Source: an uncultured Roseibium sp. (GTDB lineage: Bacteria; Pseudomonadota; Alphaproteobacteria; Rhizobiales; Stappiaceae). Taken from it: DNA of 64,000 nt. The position numbers were made by a program, and so were the translations under genes. Under the pieces are notes generated by a model, which searched no databases, was not told the DNA's origin, and saw only the letters and a program-made list of their open reading frames with translations. Shown piece after piece: positions 1 through 9,155 of this stretch. Within the stretch, counting starts at the first letter, position 1; each line of letters starts with the position of its first letter. Where the stretch lies: positions 186,001 through 250,000 of the forward strand of contig NZ_CANMNP010000001.1 in the NCBI RefSeq assembly GCF_947499295.1, written 5' to 3'.

Positions 1-2
1 TG

Positions 3-851
3 ACTTTGAGCCGCGCGCTTGAACTGGTTGTTGCGCGCGCTTCGGGTATCAGTGTCTGGCAGTTTTCCATGCCTGCGATTGTCGTGGGCATCGTGCTCGG
101 CATTCTTTCCATCACGGTCTACAATCCGGCAGCCGTCTGGTTTCAGCAAAAGTCCGATGAAGTCGCTACGGGCCTTTTCGGCTCTGAACAGAACTTTCTT
201 TTGCAAACCTCTTCAGACGTCTGGGTCCGCCAGGACGGGCTTGACGGAGAGTCTGTGCTCTTGGCCAAAAAGCTTCTTGAAGGCGGCACATTCCTCGTAG
301 GCGTTACGATTTTCACCTTTGACAAGGACGGCACATTTAGAGAGCGGATCGAGGCGGAAGAGGCTCGTCTTGGTGATGAAATCTGGTATTTGAGCGATGC
401 AATCGTCTACACCACCGAACAGGATCCGCAGACTTATGGACGTTACGAAGTCAGCACCTTCCTGACCGCCACCGAGGTTCGTGAAAGCATCGGCTCACCC
501 GAATCAATTTCGTTCTGGAATTTGCCGCGCTTCATCGAATTGGCAAGAAATGCGGGATTGCCGGCCTATCGGTACAATTTGCAGTACCAGACTCTGCTCG
601 CTCGCCCGCTTCTTCTTGTCGCTATGATTCTGATTGCAGCGGCAGTTTCCCTTAAAGTTTCGCGGTTTGGTGGATTGGGAAGTATGATTCTGGGTGGAAT
701 CCTGTCCGGGTTCGTGCTTTACGTTCTAACCGAGCTTGCGAAAGACTTTGGAGGTGCGGGAATCGTCCCGCCGCTTGTTGCTGCGTGGGCGCCTGGAATA
801 TTTGGAGTACTTATGGGGTTGACTATTCTCTTGCATCAGGAAGATGGCTAA
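3..851 (+). CDS. lptG: LPS export ABC transporter permease LptG (5' truncated by window edge)
   Basis: This is the C-terminal ~280 residues of LptG, one of the two inner-membrane permeases of the LptB2FG transporter that extracts lipopolysaccharide from the inner membrane. The frame is open from base 3 without an ATG, so the real start lies upstream; family members are ~360 aa. Visible are a hydrophobic helix near the beginning (FSMPAIVVGIVLGILSITVY), a jellyroll-type periplasmic domain (roughly residues 45-190), and three C-terminal membrane helices (ARPLLLVAMILIAAAVSL and the two following). It overlaps lptD by 8 nt, so the two are probably translationally coupled. LptF presumably lies just upstream. 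Confidence 0.9.
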   Translation, partial: TLSRALELVVARASGISVWQFSMPAIVVGIVLGILSITVYNPAAVWFQQKSDEVATGLFGSEQNFLLQTSSDVWVRQDGLDGESVLLAKKLLEGGTFLVGVTIFTFDKDGTFRERIEAEEARLGDEIWYLSDAIVYTTEQDPQTYGRYEVSTFLTATEVRESIGSPESISFWNLPRFIELARNAGLPAYRYNLQYQTLLARPLLLVAMILIAAAVSLKVSRFGGLGSMILGGILSGFVLYVLTELAKDFGGAGIVPPLVAAWAPGIFGVLMGLTILLHQEDG

Positions 852-3231
852 AGCGATGTCTTTTGCAGCATTCCTGAACACAGAGATTTGGTCCAAGAAG
901 GGCAACCTGCTGGCGGCGGTAAGCGCAGTCGCCATAACCGTTGCCGTCTGTTTTCCGGGAACTGATACCGCCAAAGCACAGGATCTCGTGTCCGGCCTCG
1001 CCGACGACGTAAATCCGGATGCGAACCTTCTGCTTGAATCCAGAGAAATCACCTACGACTTCGACCGGGACCTGATCGTCGCGACCGGCAATGTGCAAGT
1101 TTACTACGACGGCAACACCGTTCAGGCGCAGCAGATTGTGTTCGATCGCAAAAGTCAGCAACTGCGCGCAGCCGGCAATGTCATTTTTATCGAAGCAAAC
1201 GGCACTGTTGTACGCACTGAAGAAATGGTGTTGTCAGAAGACTTCTCCGAGGGCTTTGCCAAAGCGCTCCAGATCGACACGACCAAGCGCACGCGTTTCA
1301 TTGCCGAACAGGCGCGGCGCGAAGGCAGCAATGTCACCACGATCGATAATGGCCTCTATACGGTCTATACGAAACCGACCAACCCGCCGAACAAACCACC
1401 GCTTTGGCGCGTGAGAGCTGAAAAGATCATCCATAACCAGCAGGAAAAGGTGATCCGGTTCGAGAACGCAGCCTTTGAGGTCTATGGGCAACCGATTGCC
1501 TATCTGCCTTACCTGTCGATGCCGGATCCGACGGTCAAGAGAAAGTCGGGCTTCCTGATGCCCGAAGGTGTCATTAACGACAAGCTCGGCTATGGCGTCA
1601 CGATTCCCTACTATTGGGCCCTCGCCCCGAACTATGATGTCACCACCATTTTGACCCCTTTGACCAAACAGGGTGTTTTTGGTGACGTCGAGGCACGCTA
1701 TCGGTTTTCGTCAGGTCAGATCAGCCTTTCGGGCGCCGGTCTTTATCACGCTCAGCCGAACAACTTCACAACGTCACGTGCTGACGAACGCTGGCGCGGT
1801 GCCATCAATTCGAAGGGTTCTTTCAGTCTTGCAAAAGATTGGACGCTAGGCTGGAACGTGACCTACAAAAGCGATCGCCAGTTCTTCCAGGATTATTCCT
1901 TCACAAGCTTCAGCGGAAACGGTGATACCTCGGAGATCTATCTGGAAGGCAGAACGGACAGCAATGCGCTGACGGTCAGGGGCTATGCCTATCAAATCTC
2001 CCAGGAGGACTACACCGACAGTGAGTTCAATGCGAATGGCTTCTCCTCTGTCGGCAGCTCGCTTCAGGACAAACAGCCGCTCGTCCTTCCGGTGATCGAT
2101 TATGATTATGTTTTCGCCGATCCGGTTCTTGCAGGTGAACTGGCACTCACTGCGAACTTCACCTCGCTGACGCGCGATGAGACCGATGCATTTTCGGTTG
2201 ACGGTGGTACAACGCCCAAATTCCGAGGCGTTGACGGAACATTCTCGCGTCTCTCCTTGAAAGGAAACTGGCGCAAAACGTTCATTGACCCCCTGGGGCA
2301 GACCTTTACACCGTTCGCCTATATGCGCGGCGACCTGTTCTTCCTTGCCTCGCCTGATGCGGATGTGACAGCGCTGAGCGGCGAGAGTTTCGTCGGACGC
2401 GCCATGCCGGCGGTCGGCATGGAATACCGCTATCCATTTGTCGCCACCTTTAACGGCGGCAACCAGATACTTGAGCCGGTCGCCCAGATCGTCGCCCGTC
2501 CGAATGAACAGCGGATCGGTGAATTGCCGAACGATGATGCGCAAAGCATCGTCTTCGACACCACAACTTTGTTCGACTACGACAAATTCTCAGGCTTTGA
2601 CCGTGCAGAAGGCGGAACGCGGCTGAATGTTGGCCTGAATTACAAACTGCAACTTGATAGCGGTTATTATGTTAGCGGTCTGTTCGGCCGGTCCTATCAT
2701 ATTGCGGGCGAAAACTCATATGCGACACCCGACATCCTCGGTGCAACGCAGGATTCCGGCCTAGAGACAGACCTCTCTGACTATGTAGGCAGTCTCTACA
2801 TCGATACCCGCTATGGCGTGAAGGTCGGCGCTCAGGCGCGGCTTGACAAGGAAGACCTGACTGTCAACCGTGTACAGGCCCAGGCAAGCGCGATCTACGG
2901 TCCGGTAGTTTCGTCTATGGCCTACGCCTTCCTGAACGCACAGCCAGACATCGGCATTGACGACCCTCGTGAAGAATTGCTCGGATCGGCAAGCCTGCGT
3001 CTTGAAGAAAACTGGCGCGTTTTCGGCTCAATGCGCTATGACCTTCAAAACAGCAATATCGTGCAGGATGGATTCGGTATCGGCTATGACGACGAAGGGT
3101 TCTCCTTCTCCGTTTCCTACGCTGAAGACCGCAGCCGGAATGATGGCGATGAAGTGAACAGAACACTTTATTTCCGGATCGGGTTGAGAACCATCGGCAA
3201 TACACAAGTATCAAGCGGTGCTCTTAACTGA
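844..3231 (+). CDS. lptD: LPS assembly outer-membrane protein LptD
   Basis: The 795-aa product is LptD (OstA/Imp), the outer-membrane beta-barrel that with LptE inserts lipopolysaccharide into the outer leaflet. The N-terminus is a signal peptide (hydrophobic stretch about residues 24-40, cleavage likely after DTAKA at ~45). An OstA/LptA-like beta-jellyroll follows (SREITYDFDRDLIVATGNV...), then a long barrel of alternating aromatic strands to the C-terminus. The start overlaps the end of lptG by 8 nt. The order lptG-lptD-surA-pdxA-ksgA is conserved in alphaproteobacteria and puts the barrel next to its periplasmic chaperone. Length is normal for alphaproteobacterial LptD. Confidence 0.95.
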   Translation: MAKAMSFAAFLNTEIWSKKGNLLAAVSAVAITVAVCFPGTDTAKAQDLVSGLADDVNPDANLLLESREITYDFDRDLIVATGNVQVYYDGNTVQAQQIVFDRKSQQLRAAGNVIFIEANGTVVRTEEMVLSEDFSEGFAKALQIDTTKRTRFIAEQARREGSNVTTIDNGLYTVYTKPTNPPNKPPLWRVRAEKIIHNQQEKVIRFENAAFEVYGQPIAYLPYLSMPDPTVKRKSGFLMPEGVINDKLGYGVTIPYYWALAPNYDVTTILTPLTKQGVFGDVEARYRFSSGQISLSGAGLYHAQPNNFTTSRADERWRGAINSKGSFSLAKDWTLGWNVTYKSDRQFFQDYSFTSFSGNGDTSEIYLEGRTDSNALTVRGYAYQISQEDYTDSEFNANGFSSVGSSLQDKQPLVLPVIDYDYVFADPVLAGELALTANFTSLTRDETDAFSVDGGTTPKFRGVDGTFSRLSLKGNWRKTFIDPLGQTFTPFAYMRGDLFFLASPDADVTALSGESFVGRAMPAVGMEYRYPFVATFNGGNQILEPVAQIVARPNEQRIGELPNDDAQSIVFDTTTLFDYDKFSGFDRAEGGTRLNVGLNYKLQLDSGYYVSGLFGRSYHIAGENSYATPDILGATQDSGLETDLSDYVGSLYIDTRYGVKVGAQARLDKEDLTVNRVQAQASAIYGPVVSSMAYAFLNAQPDIGIDDPREELLGSASLRLEENWRVFGSMRYDLQNSNIVQDGFGIGYDDEGFSFSVSYAEDRSRNDGDEVNRTLYFRIGLRTIGNTQVSSGALN

Positions 3232-3336
3232 TACACGTTTACCGCTAGAAACGGTTGAGTTTTGACCATCACAAATGCGTTGGGTCATCTTACCGCCACG
3301 AATTGTCACCACATTTGCTGAAATTTTGAAATTAAG

Positions 3337-3361
3337 GCCATGATGTGCGAAACATCATGGC
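3337..3361. promoter_or_regulatory. Perfect hairpin between lptD and surA
   Basis: The arms GCCATGATGT (3337-3346) and ACATCATGGC (3352-3361) are exact reverse complements with a 5-nt loop GCGAA. No T-run follows, so it is not a typical intrinsic terminator. It lies in the 220-bp gap between lptD and the surA-like gene and could be a processing or stabilising element or a protein-binding site. The function is unknown. Confidence 0.4.
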
Positions 3362-3451
3362 ACTAGAAAACAAAGCGACAGGTGGTTTCTAAAATCCACC
3401 GAAATGCTTAAAACTTCGGTTCGGCCAAAGGCCAGCACGGATGGTTCATCA

Positions 3452-4372
3452 ATGCGACTTCGTCTTGCCCCAATTTTCCTCAGCCTGGGTCTGATCCTGG
3501 CAGCGCCGTTGGCGATGCCGGCTCACGCGGCTATCAAGGTGATCGTCAACGACGTTCCGATTACCGATTACGACATAACGCAGCGTGCGCGCCTGATCAC
3601 GCTCACACAGCGGAAATCAGCTTCAGTCGCTCGGCGTCAAGCCTCTGAAGAGCTCGTAGATGATCAAATCAAACTGGCTGAAGCGGATCGTGTCGGCATC
3701 GAAGTGACGCAAAGCGAAGTCGACGGTGCATTCAACAACATTGCCCGCGGTGTCAAAATGACACCATCGAAGCTGTCTTCGGCTCTGCGCCAGGGTGGTG
3801 TTCAACCCGACACACTGAAAAAACGCCTTAAGGCTCAATTGGCCTGGAATCAGTTGTTGCGGCGAAAGTTCAGCGGTCGTGTCGAAGTCGACGAATCCGA
3901 CATCATCGCAGCGCTCCAGAAAACAGATGAGGAAGAACGCAGGACGTCTGTCGAATATGATCTCAAGCGTGTCATCGTTGTAGTCCCGAAAAATTCTTCC
4001 GGTGGATTCAAATCGAAACGCAAGAGCGAAAGCAACCAGATCCGTGCATCGTTCGACGGCTGCGATAATGCCGGAGCCCTGCTCGGAAAATACAGCGAAG
4101 TCGTCGTACAACCCATTGGCCGCAGGTTGGAAACAGAATTGCCGGAAGGCCTCATGGAAGAAATCTCTGCTCTGAAGCCGGGAAAACTGACCAAACCGTC
4201 CAACTCTCCTGTCGGCTACGAAATGATTGCGGTCTGCGGGAAACGGGAAATAGCTTCCGACATTGCCGTCAGAACCAAGCTTGAAAACGAAATTCGCAGC
4301 GAAGAAAGCCAACGTCAGTCCCGTCGGTATCTGCTTGAAGTCCGTCGCCGCGCGACAATCATTTATCGTTGA
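3452..4372 (+). CDS. SurA-like periplasmic chaperone / peptidyl-prolyl isomerase
   Basis: This encodes a periplasmic chaperone of the SurA N-terminal domain family, which in gammaproteobacteria escorts outer-membrane proteins such as LptD. The ATG at 3452 gives a clean signal peptide (MRLRLAPIFLSLGLILAAP...AHA); an in-frame ATG 16 codons upstream (3404) is less likely because it puts 16 polar residues before it. The mature part has the SurA N-domain (VNDVPITDYDITQRARL, then a helical region to ~residue 160) and a single parvulin-like domain (SVEYDLKRVIVVVP... to GYEMIAVCGKRE). There is one isomerase-like domain rather than the two of E. coli SurA. It sits 7 nt upstream of pdxA in the same operon. 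Confidence 0.85.
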   Translation: MRLRLAPIFLSLGLILAAPLAMPAHAAIKVIVNDVPITDYDITQRARLITLTQRKSASVARRQASEELVDDQIKLAEADRVGIEVTQSEVDGAFNNIARGVKMTPSKLSSALRQGGVQPDTLKKRLKAQLAWNQLLRRKFSGRVEVDESDIIAALQKTDEEERRTSVEYDLKRVIVVVPKNSSGGFKSKRKSESNQIRASFDGCDNAGALLGKYSEVVVQPIGRRLETELPEGLMEEISALKPGKLTKPSNSPVGYEMIAVCGKREIASDIAVRTKLENEIRSEESQRQSRRYLLEVRRRATIIYR

Positions 4373-4378
4373 TCTGAT

Positions 4379-5398
4379 ATGAAACCCACTCCTCTGCCGC
4401 TTGCGGTCAGCATGGGTGAACCGGCTGGCATCGGCCCGGATTTGGTTCTTCTTGCCTGGAAAAACCGCAAATCGCTTCAGTTGCCACCCTTCTATGTTCG
4501 CGGTGACCGTGCTCTTTTCGAGAGCCGTGCGGCTCGACTTGGACTGAATGTGCGTATGGACGATGCCAGTCCTGCGGAGGCTGGACACGCTTTCTCTAAG
4601 TCCCTTCCAATTGTACAGACGGGCCCTGCAATTGAAGACAAGCCCGGTGAAGAGCAGGAAGAAACGGCACATTCGATCGTGACATCAATCGAGCGCTGTG
4701 TGGAAGACACTGCAAATGGTCTGGCAGCAGCAGTTGTTACCAACCCGATCAACAAGGCAGCGCTCTATAAGACCGGCTTCAGTTTTCCCGGTCACACCGA
4801 ATTTCTGGGTGATCTGGCAAAGAAACACTGGCCGGATCAACCTGCAAATCCTGTTATGATGATTGCGGGACCGGAACTAATGGTGGTCCCGGTCACCATT
4901 CATATCCCATTGAAAGACGTTCCGGAGAAACTCGAAATAGACCTGATCGTCGAAACTGCGCGCATCGCTGCTGGTGACCTCAAGACCCGGTTCGGCTATT
5001 CAGACCCGCATCTGGCGATTTGTGGCCTCAATCCACATGCGGGTGAAAACGCGACAATGGGAACGGAAGATCGCGATGTGGTCGCACCGGCAATTGCTAA
5101 GCTCGTAGACATGGGCATCACCGCCACTGGGCCCCATCCTGCGGACACCCTGTTTCACGCAGCAGCACGCAAGACTTATGACTGTGTCCTGGGTATGTAT
5201 CACGATCAGGTACTCGTTCCCGCCAAGACAATTGGCTTTGATGACAGCGTCAATATCACGCTTGGTCTGCCTTTCGTACGGACGTCTCCGGACCACGGCA
5301 CTGCCTACAGCCTTGCAGGCACGGGGTCCGTGCGGATTGACAGCTTTGCCGCCTCGCTGCGCATGGCATCAGTGCTTGCCAATCCAGAACGCTTTTAA
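4379..5398 (+). CDS. pdxA: 4-hydroxythreonine-4-phosphate dehydrogenase PdxA
   Basis: PdxA oxidises 4-phosphohydroxy-L-threonine with NAD(P)+ in the DXP-dependent pyridoxal-5-phosphate pathway. The 339-aa length is typical. Recognisable blocks are [11 protein letters not shown] at the N-terminus, [10 protein letters not shown] and [11 protein letters not shown] (substrate and metal-binding His), [34 protein letters not shown] and the C-terminal [10 protein letters not shown]. The start follows the surA-like stop by 6 nt, and ksgA begins 17 nt after its stop, so all three are likely cotranscribed. A pdxA-ksgA pairing is widespread in proteobacteria. Confidence 0.95.
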   Translation: MKPTPLPLAVSMGEPAGIGPDLVLLAWKNRKSLQLPPFYVRGDRALFESRAARLGLNVRMDDASPAEAGHAFSKSLPIVQTGPAIEDKPGEEQEETAHSIVTSIERCVEDTANGLAAAVVTNPINKAALYKTGFSFPGHTEFLGDLAKKHWPDQPANPVMMIAGPELMVVPVTIHIPLKDVPEKLEIDLIVETARIAAGDLKTRFGYSDPHLAICGLNPHAGENATMGTEDRDVVAPAIAKLVDMGITATGPHPADTLFHAAARKTYDCVLGMYHDQVLVPAKTIGFDDSVNITLGLPFVRTSPDHGTAYSLAGTGSVRIDSFAASLRMASVLANPERF

Positions 5399-5415
5399 AC
5401 CGCAGACAGGACCTG

Positions 5416-6267
5416 ATGGCCCAAATCGACGACCTGCCGCCGCTCCGTGAGGTGATTGCGAACCACAGCCTCAATGCCAAGAAGTCATTGGGTCAGAACT
5501 TTTTGCTCGATCTCAATCTTACATCACGAATTGCGCGTTCAGCAGGGAGTCTTGAGGACTGCACGGTTCTTGAGATTGGTCCCGGCCCTGGTGGACTGAC
5601 AAGGGCACTGCTGGCGTCAGGGGCCAAAAAGGTTGTTGCGATCGAAAAAGACAACCGCTGCCTGCCGGCGCTTGCGCAGATTGCCGATCATTATCCCGGG
5701 CGTCTTGAGGTGATTGAAGGGGACGCACTTCAAATTGACCCGGTTTCAATAACCGGAGGCGACAAGGTCCGCATTGCTGCCAATTTGCCCTATAATGTCG
5801 GCACTCAACTCTTGATCAACTGGATCACCACGGAAACTTGGCCACCCTTCTGGTCTTCACTGACTTTGATGTTTCAAAAGGAAGTGGGAGAACGGATTGC
5901 CGCCGCCCCCGGATCCAAGGCTTATGGTCGGCTTGGCGTGTTGGCAGGTTGGCGCTGCAAGGGTGGTATCCTCTTTGACATCAGTCCCAAAGCTTTTACA
6001 CCTCCACCAAAGGTGACGTCGGCGGTTGTGCATCTCACACCAAACTGCAGTCCTCTACCCTGCGATCTGAATTCCCTGCAGCGAATAACTGCGGCCGCAT
6101 TCGGACAGAGGCGGAAAATGCTGCGTGCCAGTCTCAAGCCTCTTGCTCCAAACGCTGAAAGCCTGATCGAAAAAACGGGCCTGAGGCCAACGGCTCGCGC
6201 CGAAGAAATCGACATCGAAGGTTTCGTTGCACTCGGCAATGTCTTCAAGGACGCCGCCGCCTTTTGA
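5416..6267 (+). CDS. rsmA: 16S rRNA dimethyladenosine transferase RsmA/KsgA
   Basis: RsmA (KsgA) dimethylates two adjacent adenines in the 3'-terminal hairpin of 16S rRNA during 30S assembly, using S-adenosylmethionine. The 283-aa protein has the N-terminal SLGQNFLLD block, SAM motif [15 protein letters not shown], the acidic VVAIEKD, motif [13 protein letters not shown], and the C-terminal [12 protein letters not shown] region. It is the last gene of the lptD-surA-pdxA-ksgA series. Its 3' end overlaps by 23 nt a convergent small gene on the minus strand. Confidence 0.95.
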   Translation: MAQIDDLPPLREVIANHSLNAKKSLGQNFLLDLNLTSRIARSAGSLEDCTVLEIGPGPGGLTRALLASGAKKVVAIEKDNRCLPALAQIADHYPGRLEVIEGDALQIDPVSITGGDKVRIAANLPYNVGTQLLINWITTETWPPFWSSLTLMFQKEVGERIAAAPGSKAYGRLGVLAGWRCKGGILFDISPKAFTPPPKVTSAVVHLTPNCSPLPCDLNSLQRITAAAFGQRRKMLRASLKPLAPNAESLIEKTGLRPTARAEEIDIEGFVALGNVFKDAAAF

Positions 6268-6481
6268 TGAACCAGCAAGTCGACCTGAAAGTCGATAACC
6301 GGTTGACGGCATGCTCGTGAGCACTGTTTTCAAGCCGCTTTCTGAGCGTTTCGGGGTCGTTCAAGCCAATATCTTTCTGCAAATGGGCTGATAGACCCTG
6401 ACGGAAGCTACGCAGCGCAATCGACGCGCGATGTCTCCGGGTCTGCTGACGCTTGAGCGTTTCGAGCCAGGTGAAAATCAT
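6245..6481 (-). CDS. Small basic DUF1127-like protein
   Basis: This encodes a 78-aa, strongly basic protein. Its middle (LQKDIGLND, preceded by an Arg-rich helix ending in [11 protein letters not shown]) resembles the DUF1127 signature, in which an arginine-rich helix precedes L-x-DIG. DUF1127 proteins are short and have been linked to RNA turnover and phosphate or carbon stress in alphaproteobacteria. I chose the internal ATG at 6481 because an excellent ribosome-binding site, GGGAGG, lies 7 nt upstream. The frame stays open further upstream, but that stretch reads as divergent promoter DNA. It is divergent from a LysR gene and overlaps the 3' end of ksgA by 23 nt. Family assignment is moderate; function is not known. 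Confidence 0.6.
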   Translation of the reverse strand: MIFTWLETLKRQQTRRHRASIALRSFRQGLSAHLQKDIGLNDPETLRKRLENSAHEHAVNRLSTFRSTCWFIKRRRRP

Positions 6482-6537
6482 AATCTGCCTCCCTTGCGAC
6501 AGTGGCAAAATGTCAGACAACGAAGCCGATGTAATTG

Positions 6538-6569
6538 AATGAAATTGCATGCTATTATTCATTTATGAA
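6538..6569. promoter_or_regulatory. Inverted AATGAA/TTCATT repeats in LysR divergent promoter
   Basis: AATGAA (6538-6543) is repeated inverted as TTCATT (6558-6563), and TTCAT-TT-ATGAA (6558-6569) covers the LysR start codon. Symmetric AT-rich repeats between a LysR gene and its divergent neighbour are the usual location of LysR operators. The assignment to this regulator is inference. Confidence 0.4.
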
Positions 6570-7488
6570 TGACATAGATTTCGATTGGGATACCATTCGT
6601 GTGTTTCTGGCAGTCGCGGAGAACGAGAGCCTCAGCCGCGCCGCAGAAACGCTTGCCTTGTCGCAACCAACCGTTGGGCGGCATATTGCGCGACTGGAAG
6701 ACCGTCTCGGCGTGCAATTGTTTGACAGACGGCAAACAGGTTATGTGCTGACGGAAGGCGGCATACGACTTATCAAAGTTGCAAGGTCCATGGCGCGTGG
6801 TGCCGCCGACTTCAAACGAGCCGTTGATTTTGAAAAAGCCGGACATGTTGAGCAAGTTTGCCGGATCACTTTGGGAGAATGGGGCCAACACTTTCTGTCC
6901 CGTCATGTCCCGGTGCTCGTTGAAGGGCTCGGAAACATCCGTATCGAACTTTATGCAGATGACACTTTTTGGGATCTCACTCGAAACTCGGCAGATATCG
7001 CGGTAGGAAACCTGCCTCCTACGCAATCGCACCTGATAGCGCAAAAACTCGGTGAACGCGGCTTTTACGCCTACGCATCTTCCGCCTATCTCAGAAAACA
7101 CGCGGACGCCTACGATCCCGCATCCTGGTCAAACCAGGTTTGGGCAGGTTATTGCGGCGCAAGAGCCAAGCTGCGCTCTTCCCGGTTGCTCGCTGACATA
7201 TTGGACGGAAAGCCCAGCAGATATGCCGTCAACAATTCTCGAGCCTTGTTGGACATTCTGCGAACAGGCGAAGCCATGGGAATCTTACCGGACTGGATCG
7301 GCGAAAGTGAAGATTTGCATCGTTTGAACGCAAAGCCACTTGGGCTTGGAAACTCCTGGATGAGCTTCCATGAAAGGCTGCGGCTGCACCCGGATCTTGC
7401 CAAGGTCAAAGACCGGATCGCAGCTCTCTATCGGCAACGCTATGCCGAAACATCTCAAAGCCTTCAAAGGCCCAACAATCCAAAATGA
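6565..7488 (+). CDS. LysR-family transcriptional regulator
   Basis: This is a 307-aa LysR-type regulator: an N-terminal winged helix-turn-helix (TIRVFLAVAENESLSRAAETLALSQ, then QPTVGRHIARLEDRLGVQLFDR) joined to a periplasmic-binding-protein-like effector domain. The ATG at 6565 gives the standard DxxxxRxFLAVAE opening; a frame extension to 6535 adds an unconvincing ten residues. It is transcribed away from the small DUF1127-like gene with an 83-bp shared promoter, the classic arrangement for a LysR protein and its target. It converges on gmk with only 16 nt between stops. The effector is unknown. Confidence 0.9.
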   Translation: MNDIDFDWDTIRVFLAVAENESLSRAAETLALSQPTVGRHIARLEDRLGVQLFDRRQTGYVLTEGGIRLIKVARSMARGAADFKRAVDFEKAGHVEQVCRITLGEWGQHFLSRHVPVLVEGLGNIRIELYADDTFWDLTRNSADIAVGNLPPTQSHLIAQKLGERGFYAYASSAYLRKHADAYDPASWSNQVWAGYCGARAKLRSSRLLADILDGKPSRYAVNNSRALLDILRTGEAMGILPDWIGESEDLHRLNAKPLGLGNSWMSFHERLRLHPDLAKVKDRIAALYRQRYAETSQSLQRPNNPK

Positions 7489-7504
7489 AAGAGCACTCTG
7501 GCCT

Positions 7505-8224
7505 TCAGGCTTTGACTTCTCCGAGTTCGGTCTCCAAATCGTCGACCATCCCCTGGATAAGCGGGCCGATTTTAGGTGACCTGAACTGTTTCAGTCGTTC
7601 TGCTTTCAAAATGGCGCGGACATTCTCATAGGCCCGCTCCAGATCGTCATTGACAACCACATAGTCGTATTTCGACCAGTGGCGCATTTCTCCGACCGCA
7701 GTTTTCATGCGTTTTGCGATAATCTCGTCAGAATCTTCCGCACGCCGTTTCAGTCGCGACTTCATCTCAGCAATCGATGGCGGCAGAATGAAAACAGACA
7801 CGACATCGTCACGCATCTTGTCGAACAGCTGAAACGTTCCTTGAATATCAATGTCGAAGAGAATATCGCGCCCGTTTTCGATCGCGTTTTCAACCGGCCC
7901 TCTGGGCGTCGCGTAGTAGTTTCCATGTACCTCGGCCCATTCAAGCAGCTCGTCTGCATCGCGCATTTGCTCAAAGCGCTTGCCGTCCAGAAAATGGTAA
8001 TGGACACCATCAACTTCGCTTGAACGACGCGCGCGCGTCGTCACGGAAATCGACAACGCCAGATTGTCCTCCTTTTCCAGAAGCAGGCGGGCAATCGTCG
8101 ATTTGCCTGCGCCGGAAGGAGACGACAAAACAAGCATCAGGCCCCGGCGCTGTTGCTCAGCCTGTTCAGCACTGACGGTGGTCCCGCCGGTCGTCCCAAC
8201 AGCTGCGTCGGTCATTTGGCTCAC
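7505..8224 (-). CDS. gmk: Guanylate kinase
   Basis: Gmk phosphorylates GMP to GDP with ATP, a step in guanine nucleotide synthesis and recycling. The product (239 aa) has the P-loop SSPSGAGKSTIARLLL near residue 35, the GMP-binding TTRARRSSEVDGVHYHF segment, and DIDIQGTFQLFDKM. An extra ~25 residues precede the core (MSQMTDAAVGTTGG...), so a later start is conceivable, but the ATG overlaps the yicC stop by 4 nt, which supports it. The yicC-gmk order is common in alphaproteobacteria. Confidence 0.95.
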   Translation of the reverse strand: MSQMTDAAVGTTGGTTVSAEQAEQQRRGLMLVLSSPSGAGKSTIARLLLEKEDNLALSISVTTRARRSSEVDGVHYHFLDGKRFEQMRDADELLEWAEVHGNYYATPRGPVENAIENGRDILFDIDIQGTFQLFDKMRDDVVSVFILPPSIAEMKSRLKRRAEDSDEIIAKRMKTAVGEMRHWSKYDYVVVNDDLERAYENVRAILKAERLKQFRSPKIGPLIQGMVDDLETELGEVKA

Positions 8225-9114
8225 TCCAGGTTTTGTATCTGCTCGCGCATTTGATCGATGACCGCCTTCAAGTCCAGCCCGATCGCAGTCAGATCAACAT
8301 CATTGGACTTGGAACACAAAGTGTTCGCTTCGCGGTTAAATTCCTGCGCCAGGAAGTCCAGGCGTCTGCCAATTGCACCGCCACTATCCATCAATTCTCT
8401 GACGGCAGCGACATGAGCATGCAATCTATCGAGTTCCTCGCGAATGTCCGCCTTGGTCGCAAGAAATACCGCTTCTTGATGAAGTCGCTGAGGATCCAGT
8501 TGCCCCTCGGCCGCATCCAGCAATTCGGTCAGCTGCTTTTTCAGTCTTGCCTTGATTGCCTCGGGCTTGCGTGCCGGCAGACCTTCGGCGGCGTGCGTCA
8601 AGTCGGCAATCCTGTCGATCTGGTTGCGAACAACTGACCCGATTGCCCTGCCTTCGGTGTGCCGCATGTCCACAAGGTCGATCAGGGCAGCGTCCAGTGA
8701 CGTTAAGAGCGCATTATGCAGAGCCAATTGCGCAACCTCGTCGTCCTCTGGTTCCTTGAGTTCGAAGACACCTTTTTGAGACAGAATTCCGTCGACTGAC
8801 GGAGGTGCAAGCTCAGGAACACGATTTTTCAGAAGCTCGATTGTAGTCAAAACCGCTTCCAGCGCAGATTCGTTCACCTGAAACTGTTGCTCAGACTGGT
8901 CCCGGTTCATCGAAAGGCCGATCGAGACGTTGCCTCGCCTCAGCACCTTTGCGCAACGTTCTCTGATCTTGGGTTCAAGGGTTTCGAGGCCGGTCGGGAT
9001 TCTAATACGAAGATCAAGAGATTTGCCGTTAACCGATCTGAGTTCCCAGGTCCAGCGTACCGGACCGGATTCTCCAATCGACCTCGCAAACCCTGTCATG
9101 CTGGCTAGCGCCAT
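8221..9114 (-). CDS. YicC/YloC family endoribonuclease-like protein
   Basis: The 297-aa protein belongs to the YicC/YloC family: MTGFARS at the start, a central region with RSVNGKSLDLRIRIP, and the C-terminal DUF1732 part (HEEAVFLATKADIREELDRL-type segment, then GRRLDFLAQEFNREANTLCSKS). Members have been reported to be RNases that affect small-RNA turnover in E. coli. It is cotranscribed with gmk, overlapping it by 4 nt. About 40 nt separate it from mltG upstream, so mltG-yicC-gmk probably form one transcript. Confidence 0.9.
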   Translation of the reverse strand: MALASMTGFARSIGESGPVRWTWELRSVNGKSLDLRIRIPTGLETLEPKIRERCAKVLRRGNVSIGLSMNRDQSEQQFQVNESALEAVLTTIELLKNRVPELAPPSVDGILSQKGVFELKEPEDDEVAQLALHNALLTSLDAALIDLVDMRHTEGRAIGSVVRNQIDRIADLTHAAEGLPARKPEAIKARLKKQLTELLDAAEGQLDPQRLHQEAVFLATKADIREELDRLHAHVAAVRELMDSGGAIGRRLDFLAQEFNREANTLCSKSNDVDLTAIGLDLKAVIDQMREQIQNLE

Positions 9115-9155
9115 TGCCCCCTCCGGATTTGTTGTGATCGGGCTCGCACCCCCGA

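Noticed and set aside
3623..4672. 349-codon open frame antisense to the surA-like gene and pdxA
   Set aside because: It spans two genes with clear family matches, and the encoded protein is shadow-like (Phe/Arg-rich, no domain).
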